64,000 nt of DNA from Mesocentrotus franciscanus (Eukaryota > Echinodermata > Echinoidea > Camarodonta > Strongylocentrotidae). Numbering within the stretch: position 1 is the stretch's first letter; every line of letters begins with the position of its first letter. The notes below the pieces were generated by a model that ran no database searches, had not been told where the DNA came from, and saw nothing but the letters and a program-made list of their open reading frames with translations. Shown one piece after another: positions 42,899 to 64,000 of the stretch. Where the stretch lies: the NCBI GenBank assembly GCA_037976565.1, contig CP137680.1, positions 24,055,171 through 24,119,170 on the forward strand, given 5' to 3'. The position numbers were made by a program, and so were the translations under genes.

Positions 42899-45650
42899 TT
42901 CAGTTTCAGTTTAGTTTATTTCATTTCCATTTTTTCTAGCATCATTGCAAACACAATACAATTCAATATGCAGTAAACAATAATTGTATAGTATACAACA
43001 TGAATATACAAATCAATATACAGTAAGCAATGCAAAAGAATCAAATCAAGCGTGACGAAAATACTAATCAATGACTAAAACATTATTCATAATTTGGATT
43101 ATTAAAAAATACAGAGTTAACATGGAAAGTAAATATTATGATTCTTAAAGTTGTTTTATTTTTATCTATTATTTTTGTATACTAAAATTGAGGAAATGGA
43201 GAGGTCCACTAAGAAGCAGGGCTTGTTTAGTGTGGATCCCTCAAATAGTGAGTAGAATAGATCTCTTTAAAGATAGAAAATGAAATTAAGACAAATATCG
43301 TAAGGAAAAAATATCTAAGTGTGAGAGGTGATATGGTGCCAATGGTATATGGAGATGCAGAAAAGAAAATGAAGATGGAAGAAGAGTGAGAGGAGAAAGC
43401 TGGCGCGTCTGTGTGGGAAGAAAAGAGAAAGATAAAAGTAATTAAAAAAAGAAAGAGAGAGAGAGAGAGAAAGGAAGAAAGAGAGAGACAGAAAGAAAGA
43501 AAGAGAAAGAGAGAGAAAGAAAGACGGAGAGGTAGAGAGAAAGGGAGAGAGAGAGAAAGAAAGAGAGTTGGGTCCCGATCGCTCAATTTGAATTTTCTTT
43601 ATATGTTTCGAGAATATTTTTTTTCAACTTGATTTTGAAGCAGTTTAAGCTTAAAGAATTAATTATATCGTTGCTAAGTGAGTTCCAGTATTTCGGACCG
43701 TAGAAAGAAATTGTTTTATGTGCGAAAAGAGTGCGGGTACGGGGAAGGTGGAAACGGTTGGATTGCCTGGTTGGGTAATTATGAATGGCGCTGTTTTTGT
43801 GAACATGTTAATGAATGTGTGTGGCAGTTCGTTTTTATTCAATTTATACATGAACTGTCCTGTTTGAAAAAGAAATAAGTCTGAAAATTTCAAAATTTTT
43901 GACTCATAAAACAAAGGATCAGTATGTGAACGAGTAGGAGCATTATGTATAATTCTTATGCTTTTCTTTTGTAAGGTAAAAATTTTATCAGTAAGGTATT
44001 TGCTAGCATTACCCCACGCCATTATTCCATAATTAAGGTAGGGTAAAATTAGTGAGAAGTATAATGTGAATAGTGTAGACTTTGGGAAAAAATATTTAAG
44101 TTTATTCATGATTCCAGTATTTCGGGAGACAATTTTGGATATATTTTGAATGTGTATGTTCCATTTCAATTTATCGTCGATCGTGAGCCCTAAGAATCTG
44201 GTTGATGTTACCCTAACAAGGGGCGTGTCTTCCAGAAAGATATTTCCAGGTAAATTTTGCAAGGTGTTACTAAACAACATGAAGTTAGTCTTCAGAACGT
44301 TTAACGATAACTTGTTAGCTTTAACCCATTCTACTACACGTTTAAGTTCTGTGTTTATTGTTGGAAGAAGGTTAGTTGGATTAGAGTGAGAATAAAATAA
44401 GTTTGAATCGTCTGCAAATAAAGTGAAAGATAATACATCTGAAGACTTATGAAAGTCATTTATGTATATGATAAACAATAAGGGACCTAGGATACTTCCC
44501 TGTGGAACACCACAACTAATGGATTGTAGCGATGACCTTTGATTATTTATTTCTACAAATTGTTTTCTGTTTGTTAAATAATTCCTGAACCATTCCAAGG
44601 CTTTCCTCGAACACCATAGTGCGACAATTTATGTAAGAGAATATTATGGTTTATTGTATCAAAAGCCTTGGAAAAGTCCAGGAATATTGCTATAGTATGT
44701 AAGTGGTGATCAATGGCTTGGGATATAGTATCTACGCATTTCAATATTGCTTGAGTTGTGTTGCGGTTTGGTCGAAAGCCAAATTGGGATTCGCAAAAGA
44801 TATTATGTTTGTTTAAAAATCTGTAACTCTAATAAAGACAATTCTTTCCATGACTTTGGATAAGGATGGTAATAATGAAATTGGCCTATAATTATTTGTT
44901 TCAGAAGCATCACCTTTCTTAAATATTGGGATGACTTTTGCTATTTTAACGCTATTAGGCACTATACCCGTTGTTATTGATAAGTTAAAAATATGGACCA
45001 GAGGATTTGCAATCGTTAAGATAATTGATTTGAGTAGATGATTGTCGATCTCGTCATGCCCTGAACTTCTTTTACTTTCCAATTTATTTACTATACTAAT
45101 TATTTCCTCGCGGTTAGTTGGGACGAAAACAAAGAAGATGGATTTTTGTTACTTAGAAAGTTATCAAATTTTCTTTCGGTTGTTGGGATGTTTTCTGCTA
45201 ATTTTTGTCCTATCTGTGAGAAGTACGAGTTGAAGGTTTCAGCCATTGCTTGAGGGTCTTCGATCAAAGTGTCAGTGTCAGATTTAATTTTCGTTATTTT
45301 TGTGTCTTATTGTTTCTGTTTAAGGTTGTATTTATTATTTTCCATGTGTTTTTAGGGTTATTCTTGTTAAGTTCAAACTGCGTAGTATAATGATGTTTTT
45401 TTGCTTGACGTAGTACTTTTGTCAAAACATTTTTATATCGGGTGTATTTGTCACGGGTTTTTTTTTTTTGGATTAGTTTTGTATTTATAATAGAGGTTGT
45501 TTTTCCGGTTTATTGATCTTAAAATAGACTTTGTTACCCAGGGGAATCTTGGTATCTTTTTATAGTTATTGATTTGTTCTGTTAATGGTATACAAATATC
45601 AAATTGGCCCTTAAGTATAGCCTTACATCGACCTCATAAACATTATTGTG
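42899..45650 (-). pseudogene. Degraded non-LTR retrotransposon (CR1/Jockey-like) with frameshifted ORF2
   Basis: Minus-strand reading from about 45650 gives a linker (RFPWVTKSILRSINRKNNLY, ELNKNNPKNTWKIIN), then reverse transcriptase. RT segments are SGHDEIDNHLLKSII, IPIFKKGDASETNNYRPISL, SQFGFRPNRNTTQA, IFLDFSKAFDTINH, GVPQGSILGPLLF, FADDS (44418-44404), and a C-terminal region ending near 43663. At least three frameshifts (about 45125, 44822, 44600) break it. A purine-rich 3' region (43380-43570) and a tail near 42899 with AAACTG repeats follow. No endonuclease part is recognisable. Confidence 0.85.
43434..43568 (+). repeat. GA-rich tract
   Basis: Polypurine AGAG/AAAG repeats sit within the 3' part of the LINE relic. 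Confidence 0.9.
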
Positions 45651-46474
45651 GATTTTAATCACTTTCATCAATTGCGGATGAAGGAAATATTGTTTGCATG
45701 CTACGGGTCTATTTTTAGGTTTTTGTGTCCGATTGGTGGAAGGGCGGCGTCGCAGGGTCAAGCCCTTCGGCGTCCAATCGTCCCGTGAGTCTTCCGGTCA
45801 CCCCGTCAGGAAAGTAATATTGTCATGAAAGGCTAGTATTTCTGCTTGGGGCTGATATGATATTGATATCATGAAAAGAGCATCAGAATGTCAGACGCTC
45901 ATTTCGAGAACATAAGAGATGATTGATGATATCAAAAGTGTAATAGTTATAATGATGAAAATGATGACGAAGATGATGATGATGATAATAATAATGATAA
46001 AAACCAAAGACCAATCACATTTCTTATTGCAAGATAAATAGGTCATCAAGCTGGGGTCATTAAATGGTCCCGTTCATTCTGAGCCACGCGATCAACTCCA
46101 CACCATATCTTGTTTTTGGTCTTCTCTGATTTGCCAGCATGTTTCCTGTTTACTTCCCTACATAGCGTTGTCCATCTGCTACCCTTTGTTTTGAGCCAGA
46201 TGTCCCACCCATATTTTCATTTATATATTTATTCTTATCATTTTGTTATTGTTGTAAATATGAAGTGCATCGCACTTTTCATTGTTTTCTCTCAAATTGG
46301 CAAGTTTGTCTATCCTGTTAGTGTTTTCTGACCGCCTCTTTCATTGTGTCGTTCAATAGTTCTTTGTGTTGTGTGTTAATTTGTCTTTGTACTGAGTATT
46401 TTGATTCGGTACCGTCTTCTGCTTCATTAAAGGTTATTTGCTGACGTGTCACTCTTCACAAGTTTTATTTGATG

Positions 46475-46650
46475 GACACTGGCGCACTGATGGGGGACTT
46501 AAACGAATGAAATTCAAACGTGGTTTATTTCTAATTCGATACCAGTGATTTACAAATGTTGCTGATATGATATGATTTTTCGCGGTTTTTTTCTGCCCGC
46601 CCCCTCCAAAAAAAAACAAACAGTTTTTGCTCATAACGCCACTGCATGCA
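46475..46650. mobile_element. Fragment of a hAT-like element related to 6773-8499
   Basis: 46505-46580 ('ggtttatttctaattcgata', 'ttacaaatgttgctga') matches 7438-7512. 46585-46645 ('ttttttctgcccgcc', 'gtttttgctcataacgccac') matches 8360-8405. It ends in a CAG/CTG-type terminus (cgccactg). Confidence 0.6.
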
Positions 46651-46820
46651 AACAAAAAGTATCAATGCACTTATTGTCTTAAAGTGGATGCAAAAAATTA
46701 ACAAACCCTTTATATGACAAATTCAATAGATCAATATGAGAAAGCGCACCTGTATAATTGAATGGAGTGTTTTTTGCCAGATTCTGGCGATAAAAGTGTG
46801 TACTTTTCTGAACAAATTAG

Positions 46821-46866
46821 GCTTTTACGATCGCTTTTACGATCGCTTTTACGATCGCTTTTACGG
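46821..46866 (+). repeat. 12-bp tandem repeat
   Basis: GCTTTTACGATC is repeated three times exactly, followed by a partial fourth copy. Confidence 0.9.
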
Positions 46867-47472
46867 AGCTGATTTTATGAATCCACAAACTGCCGAATTC
46901 GGAAGCTTTGCCGACATACTTGATGATTCCTCCGTTTTTTTACGTCTCGCATTTGCTATTTTTTCGCGCTTTTTCCATAAATCGCGCTTTTAGGTAAATG
47001 TGGTCTCTAATTTCGCAGGAAAAAAAAAGAGTTTTTGCCGGTGCCTTGGTTGGGACTATCAATATTTGCTTGGGAACTTGCCCCCGGGCCCCCCTCCATT
47101 TTTGTACATAAAAAAACGAGGTTTAGGTATAGAGCACAATGTATCATTTTTAATTAATATACGTAACACAAACAATCTCTTAATGTAAAACCAACAAACC
47201 CATACAATTTAATGCCAATCATGTCTGACTTTTTCACATCGTCCTTGCAGGAAATCCCTTTACGCCTAAGCCTTCTTAATACTGAGAAATTAAATTAATT
47301 TATATTCTATTCGGTACATCAAGTCAGTTCACTAAAGCATATCGGCCTCCTCCCAGACCACTTTTATGGGCATTTACCATGTCTATGATTTGCTGTGCAT
47401 ACGGCCTGTACCTACCATTCCTTTGAGATGCGTTCCAATGTAAGTTTTCAATTTCCAGGATCGATATAGCGT

Positions 47473-47517
47473 CTTTCTTTTTTTCTTTCTTTCTTTCTTT
47501 CTTTCTTTCTTTTTCTC
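47473..47517 (+). repeat. CTTT microsatellite
   Basis: A run of about ten TTTC units. It is followed at 47529-47584 by a possible transposon edge (complement of TCAGGGCCTGCGGAAGG). Confidence 0.85.
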
Positions 47518-47790
47518 TTTGACATACTTTTTCAAAAAAGTGTGGGGGTTCGAACCCCCCTGATCCCCGCCCTTCCGCAGGCCCTGACTAACACTAATAT
47601 AGGTATGAAGATTATCATGTATTAACAACTACAAGAACAATGGAAACATGCCAAGGCAAGGGTATTGAGTTCGGAAGGGACTGAAATATAAAACGACGCT
47701 AAGCCCATATTATGTCCTTCGGTCTATGTACTCCCCCTGTAAATATTGTTGGTCCATACGAATATAGAATGCTCAGGCTCCACCCCCAAA

Positions 47791-48157
47791 AGGCGAGTTG
47801 GCTCAGTCGGTAAAGCGTCTGCCTGTTGAACCAAAGATCGTGGGTTCAAATCCAACCCATAGGCGTATGACTGAAGCCTGCGTTGTGTGTAAACGTGCCC
47901 CTCCCCTGTTTCATAAACATAGGCTATGTTAAAGGGATAGTTGAGTTCTTGTTTAAGACAGCAAATGCCTTCAACGTGCATGGTTATTGCTCTTATTCTT
48001 ATTTATGACATTTCTAGTGCCCTTTTAGAACCTAAAATTGCTATGAAGGTAATTTTAGACCCCAAAATGTGTGAATTTAGATTGAATACGATCATACCAA
48101 TTCAGCTCCACTTTCAAAAAAATACGGTGACCGTTAATTAATTAATTAATTAATTAA
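47791..48157 (+). mobile_element. tRNA-derived SINE
   Basis: An A box (TGGCTCAGTCGG, 47799-47810) and B box (GGTTCAAATCC, 47843-47853) sit in a tRNA-like head. The acceptor arms do not pair, so it is not a functional tRNA gene. A unique body follows and may end at the TTAA repeat (48135-48157). Confidence 0.65.
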
Positions 48158-48505
48158 AACAATTTACGGGCCGGCTGGTTGTGCGTATTATAACCAACAC
48201 GAAAAAGCTAACAAAAAGCCAATATTATGCAAGACCTTATTCACTCTGACCAATCTGGTTTTATGAAAGGTAGAAATATTGGTCACAATATCGTTTTGAT
48301 TTTGGACATAATTGAATATACTGAATTCAATGATATTCCAGGTTCAATTATTTTAATCGATATTGAGAATGCATTTGATAGTGTTTCTCATAGTTTTTTA
48401 TTCCAAACCTTGAAGCAATTTAACTTTGGTTCAAACTTTATTGACTCAATTAAAACGTTATATTCTGCTCGTCAAAGCTATGTAATGAATAATGTTTATC
48501 TATAA

Positions 48506-48624
48506 AATGGGTACCGGTAGGAAGGAATTCCTTGAATGCTGTGAGCGCCGAAATCGGCAGCCTGGTAATGTAGCCGGGTAATGTTGGAGCGCCTTGAGGA
48601 CCTTGCAAGGTCGATACGTGCGCT
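48506..48624 (+). mobile_element. Fragment with an L2-like SINE/LINE 3' tail
   Basis: The sequence 'gagcgccttgaggac' and 'gcaaggtcgatacgtgcgct' resembles the hairpin-like 3' tails shared by L2-type LINEs and their SINEs. It sits inside the Tx1-like relic. Confidence 0.45.
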
Positions 48625-48880
48625 CAGGCGCGTACGCAGGGGGAGGTAACCCCTCAAATTTTTTTATGTGTGTGTGTGTGTGTGTTTTTTGCGTGCTAAA
48701 GGATGGGAAAATGACCTTACCCCACCCCCCACTGAACAAAATATCCGTCGGTATAATTTCCAATTTCCGGGACAAAAAAATTGCTCTTACCTCCCCGCTT
48801 ATTCAGCGGCCGGCTAAGTCCTTGCGAAATTTTTCCTCAAAAACTGGACCCCCCAAAAAAAAAAAAAAAAAAAAGTGCTC
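48625..48880. mobile_element. One end of a hAT-like element
   Basis: A terminus CAGGCGCGTACGCAGG starts at 48625. The sequence then runs through a TG repeat and a poly-A run. No matching right terminus is seen, so the element is truncated or overlaps the following array. Confidence 0.45.
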
Positions 48881-48881
48881 T

Positions 48882-49298
48882 TTACGTGTAGTGCGGCGAG
48901 TACTTTACGAATAGATACGTATACTTTACGTATTCTTACGTATTGTTTACGATTTGGGGAAGGGTATAAAAGCTGCAAATTCGAGCACTATATTTTCAGT
49001 TGATATTTTTTGGCTAAAATCGAAAGGACTCGTAAATACTCGTAAGTAACTCGTAACTGTTCGTAACAACACGTAAACAGGTCGTAACTAACACGTAAGT
49101 TGCTTGTAGTTATCCGTGACAACTCGTAACAAATCGTGGAATTTTGCCGTAGATACATCGTAACAACTCGTAATAATCCGTAACAAACCGTAAATAGCTC
49201 TTAAAACTCGTAACAACTCTAAAATCGGTTGTAAATGTGGCCAAATCGTAAGGATTCGTGAAAGATCCGTGAATTTGTGCGATCCGTAAGGACGCGTA
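48882..49298. repeat. Array of TTACG / CGTAA motifs with about one-helical-turn spacing
   Basis: Five TTACG motifs (48882, 48905, 48926, 48936, 48947) face at least sixteen CGTAA motifs. The first of these, at 49031, 49041, 49052, 49062, 49072, 49083 and 49094, are spaced 10-11 bp. More occur to 49298, and a TATAAAAG sits between the two groups (about 48965). The arrangement looks like subterminal protein-binding repeats of a transposon. Confidence 0.7.
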
Positions 49299-50132
49299 AG
49301 AAAAATCCGTGTATATGAAGGGGGTATTACTCAGCTCTTTGATACTTTTTCTAACTTTGGTCAGTATTGTGGTTGTAAAATCAATATCAATAAAACCGAC
49401 GCAGTTTGGATTGGATCCAATACGGGCTGTCAACAATTCCCTCCCATTAATCTTGGTATTTCTTGGAAAAGAAATCAATTTAAATGTTGAGGGGTGAATC
49501 TATCTTTAAATGTTGACTCAATTTTTGAAATAAACTACAAAGATAAATTTTAACGAATTAAACAAACCAATAATTTTATTGTTGGCGAATGCGAAATCTT
49601 TCTTTGATAGGTAAATTTTGTGTGATTAAGACTCTTGTACTGCCCAATTGATATACATTTTCTCTGCTCTATGTATTAAAATCTCCAATTCTTTTTTCAA
49701 AGAATTGAATCAAATATTTTTCAAGTTCATTTGGAATGGAAGCAGAGACAGAGTTCAGAGAAAGGTCATGTGTAATGATTACAATCAGACTGGTCTTAGT
49801 ATGATTGACCCTTTCACCTTCTCTATTGCCCAAAATATGGTGTGGGTGAGTAATTTACTTGATGACAATTTTAATGCTCTTTGGAAGGCTATTGAATTAT
49901 CTTTTTTTTGAAAAATATCAGTAAAGATGTCTTACTCTTATGGAAAGCTCATGCCCCTGAGATTGTTTTGAAATCGCTGGGTAACATACAGTTACCTGAA
50001 TCACTACGTTCTTGGTATTTTTATATAGAGAAAAACGCTACTATCGAATTTTATGATTCTAAATACTCTGAACTAAGTGGATGTCAGCTTCTTTGGTACA
50101 ACAGATCTATTCGTTCAAAATCTAAGCAATGT

Positions 50133-50850
50133 ACCCCAGGGAAAAGAAAAGTAGAAACAAAAGAAAGAATGGGAGAATTTCAAAGTTTTAAACCGGGAAT
50201 GTTCATTTATTTCCATTTTTTTTATATATACAAAAATATTTGATTAATAAATTTATACATAATATTGCTATCATACATACATAACATAAGCAATCATAAG
50301 AGCATTATCAGTTTTAACACACTAAGAAGAAGGCGTAATTCATAAAAGCATATAGGCTTGTGTCGGATTAATGCACTCTTATAAATATAAGAACGAAAGA
50401 GAAGAATATACGAAGAAAGGGAAACAAAAGGGACATGAAGGAGAAGGAAATTAGAATTAAGAGGAAACTTAATGCAACAAATTACATTATTACTATAACT
50501 TAGCTGTAAAAAAGGTTAAATGCCAAAATGTAAGCGAAAAGAACAAAGTATGCTTATATAATTATACCGGAAACACAATCAAAGGCTCGGTCCCTGCCGG
50601 CGGGTAACAAAAACGATAACAATGTACTGATTGTGGATAGTTGATTCCTTTGTTGTGAATAAACATCAATTTTAGGGGGTATCAATACAACCATAGCAAC
50701 AAATAACTATATCAGGAAGATCATAACTGACTCATAATGTGTGTAAAGTTAGTACATGCATTCAGCATATTATTTCATTATAATAGATCTATTCTCTATG
50801 AATTACATAGAAAATAGATGAATGATTTAATTCAATCCAATTTAAATTAT
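50133..50850. other. AT-rich spacer, possible LINE 3' untranslated remnant
   Basis: 'tcatttatttcc' near 50204 resembles a minus-strand LINE tail. Purine-rich sequence follows, with no coding signal. Confidence 0.35.
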
Positions 50851-50855
50851 ATTGA

Positions 50856-51136
50856 AGGGGAAGTCCATGCATCCTGATATTAAATTATTTTTTATTCATA
50901 ACAGAAAAATTAGAAACTGGCTGGTGAAAGTTTGAGGGAAAATATGATAAATGTAAGACATTTTTAAGGTTGCAATTGAACAAAAGCCAATAGGCAATTC
51001 CATGATGTACTTTTGAGAAGCTCTCCCATTTGCCCTATAATAACTTCTTATTTTTTTCTCAGTTTTCATTGACCTGTTTCCTCTCATTTTTTCAGTTTTT
51101 ATTTAATCCAAGTCGGTATCAGGATTGACTTCCCCT
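50856..51136. mobile_element. TTAA-type MITE, 281 bp
   Basis: The ends are AGGGGAAGTCCATGCATCCTG and the complement of AGGGGAAGTCAATCCTGAT, flanked by TTGA on the left and TTAA on the right. One mismatch in the duplication leaves some doubt. Confidence 0.6.
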
Positions 51137-51919
51137 TTAATATATTGATCACACAAGTTCTTCATTTAAGATAAGTATTTCATTCACACAACGCAACACA
51201 ATTCATTTAAGGGAAAAACTTTCAAATAATACATGGTGTTACATCACTTGACACGGTTATCACATTAGTTGTAAACATAAAAAGTGATATTAGTCATAAA
51301 ATAAAGGCTTATACATGCAGAAAAAAAGAGAAATATAATTAGAGTTAAACACAAGCAACTGAACAGGTGGGCTGAACCAGTCAAGAAAGGAGATTTAGTA
51401 ATGTAGTATACATGCACACAATGACATGCACAAAACAATATAGTCCACAGTCCAAAATCATTTAAAATGATATAAAAACACATTTAGATTAAAATATACC
51501 ATTTAAGGCACACTCTAACGGCCATGCACGCACATGCATGACTTGTATTGATTCTACAGGCATTTAAAATGTACCGAAAGACATCAAAATTCATTTAAAA
51601 CCATCTATTAAAGCATTTTCACCCTTGTGCGCATAGGAGACAAATTGGTTACCCCTTCCCTCTCCCTCATAGAAATGTTAAAAAGTTACTAATAGTCACT
51701 ATTAAGCTATTAAGCCATTCCCATTGATCATAGACTTCCCCCAACTATAAAAAACTTCTGAATCAATCACAAGTCTTCTCTCTTATGTGCAGAGTTACAA
51801 TTGATATCAATCGCAACTCTTTATAAGATGTGGCCCAGAATTGTACTTCTAATGCACACATAGTAAATGTAGTCACTGTTAAGGAATTAGTTATATAGGT
51901 AGATGGTTATTGCTATAAT

Positions 51920-52240
51920 AATAATAATAATAATAATGTAACTTATATCGCGCCAAATCCACTCTGTGGAGTGCTCAAGGCGCGTGTAAACAGGAAAAAC
52001 GATCAAGACTTGAAAAGGAATGTTATGACATGAGTTTTGAAAGAATCAGAAGATAAACATTTTTGATGTCTTCAGGAAGGCCATTCCATAATTTAGGACT
52101 AGAGTATGCAAATGATCTTTCCCCCCACGTTTTGGTAATTTTGGGGGTCACAAGAAAATTGGAAGTGGATGAGCGTAGAGGTCTTGCAGGAGTGTAGTTT
52201 TGGATTAGAGAGCTATGGTACAGTCATGATAAATTTGACC
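51920..52240 (-). pseudogene. L2-type LINE 3' end
   Basis: On the minus strand, 52240-52030 reads SLIQNYTPARPLRSSTSNFL, then WGERSFAYSSPKLWNGLPED and IKN, the characteristic C-terminus of L2/CR1-type reverse transcriptases. It is followed by a conserved tail (cgcgccttgagcactcc, ggatttggcgcgatataag) and an ATT repeat (51920-51941). One frameshift near the end. Confidence 0.8.
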
Positions 52241-52892
52241 TGATCCCAATTTATTTTTTAATAAATCTCTCTTTTTCTATGATGGATATGTCTAACATGT
52301 TATACTATGACAACGGAATACACGCACGCCTTGGATGCTATTGTCACAAAATCAATCTCACAATGTGATTTTGTCCACGGAATCAAACCCACAAGTAATT
52401 CTGTCCATGGAATCACATCTGACATTGATTTTGTTGAACCACCATGAAGTGATTTTGTAAATTCTTGTATCCAAATTAAGCAAGGCACTCCCAGATTAAG
52501 GATGTTTATGATCAGTAAGACATGTATAATATATTACAAATTCTTGATTTCATCTATATAGAAAGTGATTAGGAAAAGCGATATGTGGGTAAAAGATTCT
52601 CTGATGCCAAATTGGTTTCATTGATATTAACGGAAAATTACATGTTAAAAACTATAAAATTATTAAAAACTAAACCATCCCTGCACATTAAATTATTGAT
52701 TTGCACATGATTTTAGATTTCGTTGTGACAACCAACTTTTTTTTTTAATTTTTTGTTTTACTTCTGTTGCTTGCACTACGTAACGAATTGTTAATTATTT
52801 CTGTTTAAACCTTTTAACAATTTTCTTCTACCTCACCCCCTTTTCATCCTTCTTTTTCTCTCTCTTTGCTCCTCCTCCCCAAACCAAATAAC

Positions 52893-53018
52893 AAGTTTAG
52901 GCATGCTGAAAGATGAGATGTATTCCTGCCTTTTGATGTACAATATCCCTTACTAAAGTGTACAAGAGATATATAAATGTATATATTCTTGGCATGATGT
53001 AATGTCTTTTAGCATAAA
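52893..53018 (+). repeat. Dispersed repeat R3, copy 2
   Basis: Second copy of the 20060-20205 repeat, just downstream of the AADAT stop codon (the gene is on the other strand). Confidence 0.75.
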
Positions 53019-53092
53019 TAAAGCAATGCCCTTCTGGCTCTCATCAGACTGATTGGATTTTCCTAAGTTTCAAAAGAAGAGAGACAAAGAAA

Positions 53093-63396
<10,304 letters not shown>

Positions 63397-63536
63397 CTGC
63401 ATACAGTGTAGTTAGTTATTGACATAGGACTATCAGTTAACATAGGATTAGTACATGTACTTTGTTATAGTTAGCAGTTGTTATACCTGCATAAAGATTA
63501 CTGATACAAATGAAAGTGATAGAGATGTCAATACCA

Positions 63537-63576
63537 ATACACTTCTGCTACTACTTCTACTACTACTACTACTAGT

Positions 63577-63610
<34 letters not shown>

Positions 63611-63852
63611 CATACTACTACTACTACTACTACTACTACTAGTACTTCTACTACTAATAATAATAATACTTATAATAGTATGACTTCTACGACTACTACA
63701 ACTACTACTACGAATAATAATAATATTAATATAACTACTACGACTACAACTACTACTACTAATACTACTACTACTAGTACTACTAATACTACTACTACTA
63801 CTACTGCTACTACTACTACTACTACTAATAATAATAATAATGATAATACTAT

Positions 63853-63903
<51 letters not shown>

Positions 63904-64000
63904 CATACTACTACTACTACTACTACTAATAATAATAATAATACTTATAATAGTATGACTTCTACGACTATTACAACTACTACTACTACTAATAATAATA
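63537..64000 (+). repeat. CTA/ACT trinucleotide array running off the window
   Basis: Long CTA arrays with interspersed AAT blocks. A segment of about 70 bp ('taataataataatacttata', 'gtatgacttctacgactatt') occurs near 63655-63700 and again near 63925-63975, suggesting a higher-order duplication. Confidence 0.9.

Larger units (their letters stand above)
48211..50130 (+). pseudogene. Tx1/L1-clade non-LTR retrotransposon relic, interrupted
   Basis: 48211-48505 encodes RT text: HSDQSGFMKGRNIGHNIVLI, then LIDIENAFDSVSHSFLF and FNFGSNFIDSIKTLYS. After an 810-bp interruption the frame resumes near 49316 with FSNFGQYCGCKININKTDAV then WIGS. It continues with FFKELNQIFFKFIWNGS, MIDPFTFSIAQNMVWVSNLL, and QLLWYNRSIRSKSK at the end. 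Several stops and frame changes are present. This order matches the C-terminal half of L1/Tx1-type ORF2; the YADD block is missing. Confidence 0.8.

Noticed and set aside
47791..47865. Functional tRNA gene
   Set aside because: A and B boxes exist, but the acceptor arm does not pair and the sequence continues as a SINE body.

Overview
This window looks like animal genomic DNA, most likely from a marine invertebrate deuterostome such as an echinoderm. The organism call is an inference. It rests on low gene density, AT-rich introns and intergenic DNA, split genes with GT-AG introns, abundant non-LTR retrotransposon relics, tRNA-derived SINEs, and many palindromic DNA-transposon derivatives, including one resembling the sea urchin TU foldback class. 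Nothing prokaryotic is present.

Three host genes can be supported. (1) A plus-strand TNF-receptor-superfamily gene runs from 2896 to 23188. It has a signal-peptide exon, a 15 kb first intron, three exons carrying three cysteine-rich domains, and a last exon with stalk, one membrane helix and a short tail without a death domain. All five exons join in phase to a 358-residue protein. (2) A minus-strand, intronless rhodopsin-class GPCR lies at 32191-33477. Several activation micro-switch residues are changed: Lys for the DRY Arg, Leu for the CWxP Trp, Asn for the TM5 Tyr. (3) A minus-strand PLP-dependent aminotransferase of the kynurenine/alpha-aminoadipate aminotransferase (AADAT/KAT2) type runs from 53093 to 63396. 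Nine exons join in phase, the catalytic residues are kept, and the N-terminal exons lie beyond the right edge. The three genes show no common pathway; they are simply neighbours.

Most of the rest is mobile or tandemly repeated DNA. 1-17.9 kb, mostly TNFR intron 1, holds several non-autonomous hAT-like elements. Four elements in the window have matching termini and perfect 8-bp target duplications (1494-1858, 6773-8499, 13539-14518, 21472-21775), and two of these carry internal satellite-like arrays. The same intron has a nested cluster of elements bearing a GGATTTAGCTCC terminus, and TTAA-flanked (Kolobok-type) MITEs. 24-32 kb is gene-poor and has twin foldback MITEs. 38.4-38.9 kb is a TU-like foldback element made of inverted minisatellite arrays with an 8-bp duplication. 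39-45.7 kb holds two degraded minus-strand LINEs. 47.8-50.1 kb holds a SINE and a Tx1/L1-like LINE interrupted by further repeats, including an array of CGTAA motifs spaced 10-11 bp apart. 51.9-52.3 kb is an L2-type LINE end. 53-64 kb is the aminotransferase gene with repeat-rich introns.
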